Source: Panonychus citri | Taxonomy: Eukaryota; Arthropoda; Arachnida; Trombidiformes; Tetranychidae | Direction: 5' to 3' | DNA: 64,000 nt | Assembly (NCBI RefSeq): GCF_014898815.1 | Contig: NW_026515445.1 | Span: 1,116,001 to 1,180,000 of the forward strand | Shown here: positions 11,263 to 24,000 of the stretch, one piece after another | Layout of the letters: the number at the start of each line of letters is the position of its first letter | How positions within the stretch are numbered: position 1 is the first letter of the stretch | Position numbers and translations under genes: made by a program | The notes under the pieces: model-generated | The model's database searches: none | The model's input: only the letters and a program-made list of their open reading frames with translations | What the model was told of the DNA's origin: nothing

Positions 11263-12357
11263 ATGGTTAAATTAAATTGCGGCGTTTTCTGGGACATTGA
11301 AAATGTCGCCGTTCCTCATGGTTGTGATGCCGCTGGAATCGTTTCAACAATTAGGTCAACAATAATCAAGCCCAATGGCCTGGAAGAACGAGATTTCTAT
11401 GTAGCTTGCAGAGTGGAAAGGATGTCAAATACTGTTGGTAATTCATTGGAATCGATGAACGTGAACATAGTCCATCCTTTTTACGACGAGTCGAAAAATG
11501 CCGCGGATACGAAGATCGTTTTATTAATCTCTAAATTCATCAAGAATTGGGGAGAGCGAGGATGTGCCATTATCGTCGTTACTGGAGATTCGGATTTTCT
11601 TGATCCTCTATTGAAGCTTAAACTCAATTATGATTTGATTGTTTATCTTATTCATGGTCGCAGATCATTTTCACGGGAATTGCTTTGGTGTGTTGATGTT
11701 ACTTACCAATTGGACGGCGGCAATTTAAGGGAAACATCACCAAGGATCAACTATCAGAATTGCTCTGGATTCATCAAGTTATCTGGTCTATACGAAGACT
11801 CTGATAGTTACAAACGAATTCACCAAATCAATAGTTTCTGTAATCGGATTAAAGCCGATTACAGAGTTCTGAGGATCTCTAAAGGAACTGCTTGGATCGG
11901 TTACCCTGATTGTCGGAAATCAATGACAGAATTTGACTTGCGGTCATTTATCGGCCTCAAATTTCTTGGCTGTTCACCGAGATTAGAACTTGTTCATTTT
12001 CTTTGGCCTGATGATCGGTACAAACCTAAACTGAACAATCAACAAACTACTATGGATCATTACTCAGCTTCGACATCAGATCAGATCAGATCATCATCTC
12101 CAGCGCATCGAAACAATCAAATGAATATTGGAGTTAAGGTATCAACTGGATATGGATCTCGACGGCAAACCAATAAAACGCAACCAAAGACTAACGATGT
12201 TAATATAAGTGTCTCATTACGAGTTACCGGTCCGACGAACGTCGTTAATTCAACACCTAAATTCAGTTCGTTCAATCGGAGGGATAAACAATTTACTAAT
12301 CAAAAGACTGATAAAAATGAGACTCACATAAAGTTACCCAAAGTTTTTAGTTCCTAA
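11263..12357 (+). CDS. NYN-domain (MARF1/Limkain-b1-like) putative RNase
   Basis: Single-exon gene of 364 residues. The N-terminal NYN/PIN-like domain (about residues 7-150) begins GVFWDIENVAVPHG, as in MARF1/Limkain-b1. The likely metal-binding acids are all present: Asp11 (WDIEN), Asp82 (KNAADTK) and Asp109/Asp111 (TGDSDFLD). This predicts a single-strand endoribonuclease. MARF1 itself controls oocyte RNAs and transposon silencing in mammals; that role is not shown here. Residues about 165-270 form a second, unrecognised globular region. The last 90 or so residues are Ser/Thr/Asn/Gln-rich and probably disordered. No LOTUS/OST-HTH repeats are seen, so it is much shorter than MARF1. The first ATG in frame, at 11263, just precedes the domain. 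It is convergent with mRpL4, with 384 bp between stops. Confidence 0.85.
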   Translation: MVKLNCGVFWDIENVAVPHGCDAAGIVSTIRSTIIKPNGLEERDFYVACRVERMSNTVGNSLESMNVNIVHPFYDESKNAADTKIVLLISKFIKNWGERGCAIIVVTGDSDFLDPLLKLKLNYDLIVYLIHGRRSFSRELLWCVDVTYQLDGGNLRETSPRINYQNCSGFIKLSGLYEDSDSYKRIHQINSFCNRIKADYRVLRISKGTAWIGYPDCRKSMTEFDLRSFIGLKFLGCSPRLELVHFLWPDDRYKPKLNNQQTTMDHYSASTSDQIRSSSPAHRNNQMNIGVKVSTGYGSRRQTNKTQPKTNDVNISVSLRVTGPTNVVNSTPKFSSFNRRDKQFTNQKTDKNETHIKLPKVFSS

Positions 12358-12583
12358 CCTTTTACAATTAACCTGATCAGTATTTTCCTTCACAAAATCA
12401 ATGAGATTGTTGATCAATTTGATCAAATTATTTACTTAATTTTTTGAGATTTTTTTTAATTGACATTCTCTCATCAAGATGAATTTATATTTTGTATTGT
12501 TAATCGATTGACACTTGATTCGATCAACTTTAAACACCTAAACTATCAAGTGAATCGATCAACTTAATCTCGGTTATCATGAA

Positions 12584-12589
12584 AATAAA
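12584..12589 (+). terminator. candidate poly(A) signal of the NYN gene
   Basis: An AATAAA hexamer lies about 227 nt after the NYN-gene stop, inside the convergent interval with mRpL4. Confidence 0.4.
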
Positions 12590-12695
12590 TCGAATCCAAA
12601 TTAAAATCTATCATGTTAAATTTACTGTTATTCGGTTATTAATTCAAAGGTTTTTCTTTACAATTAGAAGTTTATTGTAATAGAACTAAATTCAG

Positions 12696-12701
12696 TTTAT
12701 T
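12696..12701 (-). terminator. candidate poly(A) signal of mRpL4
   Basis: AATAAA on the minus strand (TTTATT on plus), 41 nt downstream of the mRpL4 stop. A second copy lies at 12671-12676. Confidence 0.5.
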
Positions 12702-12741
12702 ATTAACACAATACTAAGAATATAAATTTCATTTCATAGTT

Positions 12742-13593
12742 TTAAGGCTGTAAAATAGGATCAGTGTTTGGATAATTGGGAACCACTTTCGGCGCTTCGT
12801 ATTTACCAATAATCTCTTTGAGATCGGTTCGATTTAATTGGAACAATAGTTTTTCCTCTAATTCTCGAAGTGCTGAATAGGTCAAGACTAGAGTTTCATG
12901 TTTGAGCATCGAGTAAACATTCAAACTGTAAGTTGGCATACAATTGATGTGATCGATTCCGTGGCTTGCAAGGGCAAGGTTCTTGGGGAAAATGTCCGTT
13001 GTATCGGCAATTAGAACTGAAGGTCCCCATCCTCGAGTTTTAATCATCTCTTTCAAAAATTGTGGATCATCAGAAGGAAATGATTCCAGAGTATCTACAA
13101 TTTTTATATCATTTTGGGCAAATTTACATGTTATGGTGCTGATTAGCCCGACGACTCGATTAAAATAGGGCAACATGAAGAATGACGTTTTAGGCCCACG
13201 AGGTCCATGTGACCAACCACCGGTGGTAAACTGTGGTGACCTTCTAGATCCATGACGAGCACGACCAGTTCCCTTTTGAGGCCATGGTTTCTTATTTAAT
13301 GTACGAAATTCAGCTCTCGTTTTCATCTTTAACCAATCAATTTTCCGATACTTTTGCTGCCAGATAACATTCATCGCAATCAAATCAGGTCTGGGAAACG
13401 CTGAGAACACCTTAGGATGAAGTCCAACTAAGCCCAATTTAACCGAAGCGAGTGTGTCAAAGTTATAAAGCCAACTTTCCTTTGGTGGAGTAACTTTTGC
13501 ATTGAAAATATCAGAGTGACGGAGACCATATTCCTTTGGTAAGATTAGAGGAGCAGAGACACAATAAGTTCGGACCTGTCGAAGAGCAAACAT
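12742..13593 (-). CDS. mRpL4: mitochondrial large ribosomal subunit protein uL4m
   Basis: Intronless, 283 residues. It matches mitochondrial uL4 (MRPL4): KMKTRAEFRTLNKKPWPQKG followed by GTGRARHGSRRSPQFTTGG is the universal L4 loop that threads into 23S/16S rRNA near the exit tunnel, and GPRGPKTSFFMLPYFNRVVG continues the fold. The start is ATG at 13591-13593 (MFALRQVRTYC), giving a short basic, hydroxylated N-terminus suited to mitochondrial import. An upstream in-frame open stretch (to 13650) lacks a better ATG and is hydrophobic. The protein acts in the mitochondrial matrix as a structural ribosomal protein. It is the left-hand neighbour of the kainate receptor 3' end and convergent with the NYN gene. 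No unusual features. Confidence 0.95.
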   Translation of the reverse strand: MFALRQVRTYCVSAPLILPKEYGLRHSDIFNAKVTPPKESWLYNFDTLASVKLGLVGLHPKVFSAFPRPDLIAMNVIWQQKYRKIDWLKMKTRAEFRTLNKKPWPQKGTGRARHGSRRSPQFTTGGWSHGPRGPKTSFFMLPYFNRVVGLISTITCKFAQNDIKIVDTLESFPSDDPQFLKEMIKTRGWGPSVLIADTTDIFPKNLALASHGIDHINCMPTYSLNVYSMLKHETLVLTYSALRELEEKLLFQLNRTDLKEIIGKYEAPKVVPNYPNTDPILQP

Positions 13594-14865
13594 GATTACA
13601 AAGGTAATCAGCAAGCTAATGATCAATAAACAGTAAAAAAAATGAAACAATTAACTCGAAACAATTAGAAAAAAACAATTCTCAAAAAGGTAAACAAACA
13701 ATTGAAACAAAACATGTTACCATTAGAGCTCAGATTGTAACGCCATCTATTGGGAGAAAAAGTAAACAAACGAACCCGATTTTTTTTCGGAAAAAAGTTC
13801 TAACCAATTTAACCCAAAAAGATGAACCAGAAAACCAAACATCTCATTGAGTTAATTGAATCTTGAATTCAGTAATTAAAAATATTTACTCATCTGAGTG
13901 TTAATATTGAGTTTGAATCAGAAAATAATCGATAACTAAAGTAAATTGTTTGAATAAATTGAGAAAACAAATTAACTTTTATTTACTCACCAATTGATTA
14001 AATTAGCAATAGAATCAGTAACCAATAAGTTAAATAGTAAAATAAAATTGAAATTAAATAAACTAATTATATTATTGATCCAATAATTAACATGACCCGA
14101 AAGTAAATTAAAATTGATTGTTTATTTTTCGTTTCAAGTTAATCAAATTTAATTTCTTAAATCATAACATTAATAACAACTGAACAAAACAAGACCAACG
14201 ATTAAAATAATTAGAAATTATATAATTGTTAATTATATTGTAAATCTATTGGTTACAATCAAGATGATGTTACATGATTATCATTAAATTAGCTGATTAA
14301 TAATAATTAAGGTTGTCCAATTTTGTGACAATTTAACAAGATTTGTATATAAAAATAAACATTAGTTACTTTATATTAATAGTTGAGATTTGACATAATT
14401 AAAAGTTTGTTTTCCTCAACAAATTTGGTTGATTAGAGTAACAATTAATTATAATTAACTGTTAATATAGTGATGTAAATGATTGGTAAGAAAGTGGGAG
14501 TTTCATCATTGATTCAATTTGTTACATATCATGAACATTATCATGAAAGCCATTGATGAATTGAAGATAAATGTGAAAGTCATTAATCTGATTACATTGA
14601 TTCATTTGATCTTTGGGTAAATATAATGACCACCTCAGTGGTTTTCTGATCATTTCAATGATCCAATCTTTCAATATTATCATGATTCATGGCGAGAATA
14701 TAAAAAAAGTCTGACAATTCAGAAAATGTTTACAACTGAATCAGATAATAACGATAATCGTGATGATATATAAGTAATAATATAAATGTGAGAATTTCTT
14801 TTTCCATTCAGAACTTTTATTTTTCTCATTTCGTTCTGTCTTTCATTCAATGGATCGACGATAAT
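13594..14865. other. mRpL4 upstream region and kainate receptor 3' flank
   Basis: AT-rich sequence without a gene. The left part is the mRpL4 promoter/5' UTR; the right end is the kainate receptor 3' UTR. One exact copy of the dispersed word GAAAAAAGTTCT lies at 13790-13801. Confidence 0.6.
14816..14821 (-). terminator. candidate poly(A) signal of the kainate receptor gene
   Basis: AATAAA on the minus strand (TTTATT on plus), 45 nt downstream of the kainate receptor stop codon. Confidence 0.5.
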
Positions 14866-15081
14866 TTAGTTTTCATGATATTCCATTGAAGTTGATTTTG
14901 TTAGATCATATAAACCATGAAGAATCCCATTCTCTTGAATAGGCTGTTCGGATCCATTAGGCACGTAGGTTGGTGCAACGAAACAGTTTGAACATTGTCG
15001 CTTTAGAACTGGCCTTTGGCGGGAAGCTCGACATTTAACAGCGAATCTCAGTTCTTCGGCCATTTCAGAGCAAAATGATTG
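14866..15081 (-). CDS. Grik: kainate receptor exon 14 (cytosolic C-terminus)
   Basis: QSFCSEMAEELRFAVKCRAS then RQRPVLKRQCSNC, closely matching the conserved C-terminal tail of arthropod kainate receptors, ending STSMEYHEN and TAA. The acceptor is TTCTATAG at 15082-15089. Confidence 0.93.
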   Translation of the reverse strand, partial: QSFCSEMAEELRFAVKCRASRQRPVLKRQCSNCFVAPTYVPNGSEQPIQENGILHGLYDLTKSTSMEYHEN

Positions 15082-18000
15082 CTATAGAAAAAGAAAATGA
15101 TTCAGCAAAACAAAAAGAAACAGAATTAGAATCTAACCCGATAAAATATCAAGTTTAATGATTGATAATCAACAGAGATTAAAAGAAAATAGATAATAAC
15201 TTGGATGGATTAGTAAAGGATTATCATGAAAATCATCATTTAGATCAATGGATTTCAGTTTTCTGGTTCATGGTCCATATCATCATCACCGTCATCAATT
15301 TGATTAGAAGATAAACTTTCACTGATTAGAAAGATGAAAAAAAGTTTTCTATCATTATCTTGATGCTCTCTCTCTCCCTCTGCTCATGGTGATTCTCATG
15401 TCTCAGAATTGATGAGAATCGAAGAGTAAATCAAACCTATTGATGAACCATTTCGATGACCTGATTATTTCCATTTTTTTTCTTCTCCTCCATTTCTTTA
15501 CTTAATCTTGATTCATAGTAGATTCACATTCTCATCTTCATCTTCATCCTTTTTCATTCATTTTCTTCGTTACTCTTACCAAGTAATTAGAATTGACAGA
15601 AATTGACAGTTCATTATTATAAATATATGAGAATTAATCTGAGTTTCAGGGTAACCCTCGTGAAGGGAATAGAGATTATCTTCATCATCAAATGAATCAC
15701 AGCAAATGAGAAAACTCACAAATTTTATCAATCAATTTCCATAAGACAAAATATTATTTTCCTTAGAAACTTTTCCCTTCAAAATTGATGATAACTGAAC
15801 AACGAAGTAAGAAAGTGATTCAATAATCAATATGTCGAATTTATTATTTAATCGATTTTCAATTGTAATGGATTATCAATTATCAACTGATTCATAACTA
15901 GTCTGAAAATTATCATTGGTATTATGAGAATCAACATTTTCATGAGATAAATAATTCATGGCAATTTTGAGCGACAAGAAAGTTTGTCAACAAGTTAAAG
16001 TATCCAACTGATCTAACATGATGATGAACATCAATGAATTGATCGATATTTACCCTGGTTGCTTTGGTACTTTTTCTTGAGTTCCAGAAAAATTCACCCA
16101 CTGCGGTGATTAAGGCTAATGCAAGGCCAAAAAGGAGGACGACGAAAACACCTCCGATATTATCGAGTCCAAGTGCACTTGCTTTTCCGTCCTTGTTTTT
16201 CATTTCATCTCTTATACAGGTTAATCCAGGGCTTTTCCACCATTTATCATATAACATCTGAATAATACCCTTTTCCTGAAGATCCAGAATTGCCAAAGAG
16301 ATTCTGTCCCTCCAAGGTGAACCTACAGATTCCCATGAAGAAAAAGATACCACCATGATAGAGTAAACATTTGATATCATGCAAAATTTAATATTCAATT
16401 ATTTATCGTGATAATCATTCAAGGAAACATGAGGGTTACAGGGTAACCCTTTCTCTAGGTATTTTAAATTGTTACAGGAACAATTTGTACCTAAATATGG
16501 ATCAGTTGAACACTCGATAGCCATTAAATGGAGTAATTTGAAATTCAGTTGCTAGTTTTTCCCTCCGGCGGTCACATTCAATTTAAATATTTTCCAAAAT
16601 ACTTTTCACTTCAACGATAATGCATATGAATTATTTGGAAATATTAATATTTTCTTCTTGTTTTCGAACCATTTATATTGGTGAATATTAATATCCATGA
16701 TAATAACCATGAAAAAGTGATAATATTAAGTTTTAAGTTGTTTTTCCTCTAACTTATTAATATTTTTACCTGAATCTAATACGATGTTTTCGTTGATTTT
16801 TTTATTTCTTATCTGGATAATCACTAAATATTTAATAGATTATGAATTTATTTTTCCCAAGAATCAAAAATTTATTGATTTTATTGGCAATTAGCTTCTA
16901 GCAGTTTAGTTATTCGTCTTATCTTTAAATCTTGGTCTATATTATTCATAATGATAATAATTCATAATAATCTTCTCATGAGACATCATGAGAATATTTT
17001 TCATCTCCTTTGATAATTGAATAAATTTCAAATGCATATAGAAGTCGGTGCTTACCCATTGGTGTCGCTATTCCGTAACCTTTGGAGTCTAAAAGTCCAC
17101 CGACCTGAGTAAGGTTACAATCTCTCTGGACTTTGTAGTCCAACATTGTTGATTCCATAAGAAAAGCGTAATTTCCTTGCAGAACTCGATCAACTCCTTC
17201 TGAGTAACTTTTCACGAAAACATGGTGATTATTTTCCATGTATCTCCACATCTTCTGATAGGTCGGAATTTTCGAGTCCTAGAAAGAGAGATAGAGAGAG
17301 AGCTGAAAATGAGAAATACGATTTCATCGTATGATTTGAAAGTCGACCTACCCTGAAGAAGGTCATGGTCGATCCTCCTTCCAAAGTTCCGTAGGCAATT
17401 TTTTGTTGAGCAGCAAGATCTTCAACCGATTCGATGGGAGTGACCATCCGTTCAACGGTTAAAAAGGCAGCTAAATTGGCTGTGTAAGATGATATTAAAA
17501 TAAGTGTAAAAAACCACCAAATCGCACCAATGATTCGAGTGGACACCGCTCTAGGGTTAAGGTCACAACCTTGTTTCATCAGGGTTACCACAGTGAACCA
17601 GAAACTATCGGCTAAACTAAATTGATTCTCAATTACATCTGAATCACGGGCACATGGGTGAGGATTAGTCCACTCGTATGGACTGAAACGGGCAACAATG
17701 AAAAGAGTCGAAGAGACCAAGATGTAAGCGGCCAGGACATATAACCAAATGTCCACCGCAAGAGGTGACATAAATGAGAAAAGTCGAGTGGGCATATTAC
17801 TTGGAATCTTAAATAAAATGCCGATTCCAAGGTTCATAAAAGGCTTAGTGAAATCGATAACAGATTCACGAGTATAAGTTATGGTCATCGGAGCAACAGC
17901 AAGATCAGCTTTCTGACCATTAAAAATAATAAAGAAGGAGAAAAGAACAAAACAATAAAATTTTCGAAAAATTATTACATCGAATTTAAAAAGTGAATAA

Positions 18001-21000
18001 TAAACTTCAATCTTATTGACAAATTGTCAATAAGAAGAGTGGAAAAAAGTTCTAACATGATAACTTATTGCTATTCTGATGAATAATAGAGTTACCATGA
18101 TGTCCAGATCACTTCGAACTTGAATCGTTGTTACATTTCAATCAATTTTTACTCTTTTCATTTTTCGTTTTCTCATGTTGATATTATATAACTTTTTGAT
18201 TTCTAAAATTCTCACCGATATTATCTCAAGTATTCGATAGAAAAGTTCTAAACAAGACTCCAATGATAACCTCTGGTCAGAACTTTTTTCTCTCATTCTT
18301 TTATTATCAGTTTAATAGATTTATATTTGTTCCCAGTAATCAAAGTCCTCGGATCATAATAAAAGTTACAAAAGATTTTGATTCGGATTTTTGGAACAAA
18401 AAATAAAGTTCTAAAAGCTCTTGAATCAGAACAATAATGAAAAAATATATGTTCGATATTGAAACTCTTTTTCGAGAAAATTTTCTTGTTCATTTGATGA
18501 TATTTTTGATGATTATCATCACAAGAAGAAAATATTATCTGTTGATTTATTTTTCTTTTTTATTTTTTTTGTTTTCTCCCAAAGTTGAATTTCTATAAAT
18601 GAGTTTTCCATTGAAAAACAAGACAGTGGAAATTGTTTCTTTCTATCACCATCATTATCATCATTACCATGAACGTTATCATGCTCATAGAAAACCACAA
18701 AATCTGATTTTCAGTTTTCATGGTGAATTTGATGTTTGTCAGATTAACATCCTCTTAAGTTTATCTTCATCATTATCATGATAATGGGATGAGATTATCT
18801 TACTGGAAATACTTTAAGTTAACTAGTAATCTCCATGAACTTTTTCTCACCTTATCCATGAGTTCTCTGACCAATCCATTCCATTCCTTAGTTGCTACAT
18901 CCTGAGCTCCGAATTTCCCATCAGGAACCAGGTGAAGTTCGAAATGGAAATCGAGAGCTTCAGCGATAGTTTGAAGTAGATCGATACAAAATCCTTCATA
19001 TCGATCGTTACCCGTTAGATTGGCATCTTTTTTCTTCATTAAATAAGGAATTTCCTGTAGAGAATTAGAAAAGAAAAGGACAATTTTAAAATTCGAAAAT
19101 CAAATGAAAAGAATCAAAATTTTCCCCGTTAAAATAAATCCTCAGGATCTAAACCTAATCCATGAGATTACAAACTTTCCAATCAATTATGAAGAAAGCG
19201 AATCAACTCACTATTGAGAACTGAGAAGAATAGTTTCTGATGAAACTTCGAGAAAGGTTTCAACTTGGCTTCTGTTCTGATAACTTCCGGGGAATATGTT
19301 CAAAACATTGATGGAACCTCTTTTTTTATATTCTACTCTAAATTGTTATTTCATCGATCTATTATAATTACACATCAAACATCATCGTTTAGTCAAATTA
19401 GTAGATCAATTCAAGCTGTTTATAAACTTTGACAGAGATTGAGTTGCCTGTCATAGAACCGGAAAAGGAAATCAAATGAGTTTGTCAATTGAGTCTATCG
19501 ATTTGAAAAAAAAGAGGAGCATAAAAAGTTACCAATGTAATACATTGTATAATTGAGCTCTTTTGTTACTCTATGATAATAGTAATTAACTTATCGATCA
19601 GTTTAATCAATTGATGCAATAATAAAGATGAATGTCAACACGAAATTTAACTCGAAATGTTCAAAGAGACTCACCTCGATTGTGGTAACTTTCAATGTTA
19701 TATTTGTGGTTCCAAATTCATGAAAAGCTTCAGCATTCGTGATATTTAATCCTCCAGTGTTAGTCCATTCACCGACCTGTGAAAGATAAAGATAAAAGTT
19801 GAGTTCATTCAGAATATTATTGAGCCTTAGAAGCTTTTGATTTGTAAGAAATCTGATTCATTGTGAATAGAATAACAAACAATTAGAATTCTAATAAATT
19901 ATAGTTTCATGGTTAATCGATGATCTCATGTTTTTCATAGTTAACTTTGATACATGATGGAAAATCAGTTTCACTTGATGATTAAGATGATCATGATGGT
20001 TGAATGATAAAAGTAATGAAAAAATACTCAGGGAAAAATCAGATCATTTATCATGACTTATTAAGTTTTCCATGGTTCAATGATGAATTTATCTCTTTTC
20101 ATCCTGATTAATCTGTGTCTAATACTCTGATTGGTTTGACTTTTATATTGATTCTGATTGAAAACACGGAAATTAAATTGCAGTTGAAAGTTTAATTCAA
20201 AGGCAATTAACCTAAACATTAAAACATTGGATAACAGGAAAAAACAATAGACCAAAATTGTCGCGCTAATGAAAAGTCAACGGATCCAATGGTTAATATT
20301 GACAAAAACAATTGACTAATTACTACTAAATTTCAATGAAAAAATAGTGAAGATAGTTGATTAAACGTGTAATTTAGTAACAATTAACTGCTCACCTTAT
20401 CAAGATCATGTTGACGTAATTTAAGTAAATCCATTTTAACTGAAGCTCGAACACCTTCAGCGAATTTGATTCTTCCAGTTAAGCCACGATATTCAACCTG
20501 AGAAATCGAATATTTATTAGTAAGAGAGGAAGAAAACTCAATTCTGATAAAAATAAATCTTACAGAATTAATATAATTAAATAAACTGCTTCCATCGATC
20601 CATGGATTTTCAGTTTCACATGAAGCATTTGAGCTTCGTAATTGAATGGAGGGATTACTTAATTGTAGTGAATGTAAGCCCATTGCAAGAGCATAGACGG
20701 AATCATACATTAGGGCAGGAGCAGCCTGAGAATTGAGTGAGAATCAGCATTTAGTTGACAATTAGAATAATAAAAGAATAATAAAATCGATAACTCACTT
20801 GGATAACTTTGGTTCGATTGAGAATCGGTTGACCGACGGCTTGAATTTTCTCAATTTCTTCTAAAATTGTTCCAATTCGATGATTATTTGAGTCTATTAA
20901 TCGATAGGCAGTCATATTTACAAAATTGTATTTAAAATTTTCCAAATCATATATTTCCACATCCTGTTGATAAAGAATAAAGGTAAACCCGGAAATAGTA

Positions 21001-24000
21001 ATTAACTTTCATGGGGATAGAAAAAGTTTAGGTTTAACTTTTATTCCAGTTAAATTATTCATGTTCATGAGCCATGAGAATGAAAAATATGTTTACCATG
21101 TTACTGAATAGACATAATCTTATTATCAAACTATAAAGGAAAAGGAAGAAAAGAAGTAAAAAACTCAGAGAACAGAAAATTTTCCATGGAACCATCAAGG
21201 GAATGCTAAGAATTTTCAATAGAATTATCATGGAAATGATTAATATTGTTTCAGAATAAGAAAACTTTTAACTTGAGTAATTTTTTTACCATGAATGTAA
21301 TTCCAGTGTTTACATGATTTTCTTGATGATAATTGTTGCTGAAAAGTAAAGATTCACTTTTCCAACTTTACTTATCTTTTTATACATTTAAAATAATTCT
21401 GAACATCAGGATCAACAGGTATATCCAATTACCCTGTTAGATTAGTTTTCATCATGAATCTTATTTCAAGAAGGAATCAGTTTTATCTAAAGGTCAATTT
21501 CATTTCATTCTGGACTTTGCAATTTGAGATTATAACTGATCTTCCATTAGGATATCTGAGTTTGTTAAACCATTTTCTCTATGGGAATTGTGATTTCATA
21601 ACTGAATTCATCTGATGAACGGAAAGTTCAATAACTTTTACTTTCAATTCTAGAAAATTTAATCAAACTTATCATGACATTTAATTTATACTATCAATTC
21701 ATCTTGAAAGTTAATTGCAGTTTATGTTTCAGCTCATTCAGGTAAATTTTTATAACTTTAATAACAAAATTCTGTGAGATATTCAGGGAAACACTCAGAA
21801 TGATAAATGTTGATAATTATTCAAGTAACATGATGAAATTTCTGGTCAACAGTGTTGATGAATCTTGACCAATTAAAAAGTTAATTGTTGTTATACTTAC
21901 AAAAGTTGTGAAATGATAATGGTATTTGTAGTCATTCATTTGAACTTGAAGAATCTAAATGAGTGAAAAAAAGAGGAAACAATTAAAACAATTGAAGTAA
22001 TTTGTTAATCATTTTGTTCACTAAATTGTAACATTCAGTGGTTAATGAAAATTTTTGAAAATTTAGGTGAAAACAAGTTGAGTTTTCATGTACTCAGGAA
22101 ATTCAGAGTTATTATCATTATTATATATTTATGAGGAAACATTGATGACCATTAGGATTATTGAATTGAACATTTTATCTAATTAATAGTTAGGATAATC
22201 AACAAATTATCTCCGTTTATTATCAATGATCAGAATAAAAAACAAAAAGTTCAGCTTATTCCAACAGAAGAAAATATTATCATTACGAAGATACGAAGAA
22301 AAAAAAATGCTGAGATATTGAGATAATAATATTATCACCATCAGAATATGATATCTAGAGTGTGATAGAATCAGATATTAAATAGACTGGGTGGAAGGTG
22401 ATATCACCCACCAAAGGATAAAATAATCATGATAACTTGAGAGATAAATTGTAAGCTCATTCCCATTGTCTATACTGTTAGTGTTATACCCAACTATGGA
22501 GCGATAATCTTATTATGAGTAATAATAATCATCATGGAAAAACAATGAGATGTATCTAGAGTAATTCTCAGTCTCAGATAGTTCAGGGATTGTGAGATAC
22601 ATGAGTTACCTGATGAATGAATATGATAACATTGAGAAACTTGTGAGCCTGAAACTTGGAAATTAATGAAATCATCGTTTCCACATGACTAATATCATGA
22701 AAGTTCACGAACTAGAATCAATATTCAACCTTGAATTATATTTGAATATACATAATACATTAGTAATAGCATTATCATCACCCTGAATAATATGATGCTC
22801 AATAGTTGCCCTGTTCTCATGAAAATCACTTTTTCTCTTGATGTTTTTTTTCTTCATGATAATGAATTCTCTGTTAATTAATTCGCTAATTGAACCATTT
22901 TTATTAATTATCCAGAATATTTAAGTTCAATAACAGGTAATTATTGGTAATAAGAGTAAGTAATTATTTCCAACCATTGGTCTCATAGTTATAAATGTCT
23001 CTCTCTTTTTCTCACTGATTTTATTCAGTTTCGTTCATGTATCAGATTTTAAATACAGAAACAGTTATCAGTTTTCAATCATTAATATCCATCATTGTCA
23101 ATTGTGAATTAACATTTAAAGTTGAAAATGGAAACTTTATTAAATAATCACCATGGTTTCATTATAAGAGCTCAGCAAAAATCAACTGTTGATCAGATTT
23201 AATCATTAAAGTTGATTGTTGAAGGTCTTAAAAGTTGTCAACTTGAAAGTTTTCATATCAAAAGTTAAGATTAAATCTCATCTAATGTAAAATTTCAAGG
23301 CAAATTCAAGTACTAATCATGATCATGATACAAATCAAGGTGACATTTTCATTTTTACTATTCTGAAAACTCAATTTCACGCAATTTCCTCTTTGAATAC
23401 AATTATGAATCTTCAAAACTTGAATTTCATTTAAATCAGATTAATTATCACGATAAATAAGCGTTTGCAGTCACTATGTAGCTTTTGTTTGTCTGTTTTT
23501 GATGAAAAATCCATGAACATTTAGGGATAGGAAAGTTCAAATATTGATTGATCTGATAATTCAAGTTCATGACATGATGTAAGATGAATCAGTTTATTCA
23601 AGATAATCTATGATTCTGGTTAATGATTGAGTTGATAAGTAACTTGGATGAAGCTTTTTTAATAACAATAATAATAATCGTCATCATCATGAAGTTCTGA
23701 GTGTATGATGGCCAAAGATAAGTTTCTCAGCAAATCTGAGACAATTTGTTTTGTTATTGAAATATTGTTGCAGATTCTCAGGAAGTACACTTGGGAATAT
23801 TTTACAATTAATCAAACATGGAAAAGCTCTGAGTTGGAGATCTAAGTTCCATCAGAACTTTTTCCTTTTTTCCTTTTCATCTTTACCTTTCCAAATAATA
23901 CTCAGGTAACTTAAATATCTTTCAGATTATCTGTAAGAAAAATGATATTTACATGGTGATCATGATGAATATATTGATGATATTTTATATGCATTTGATT

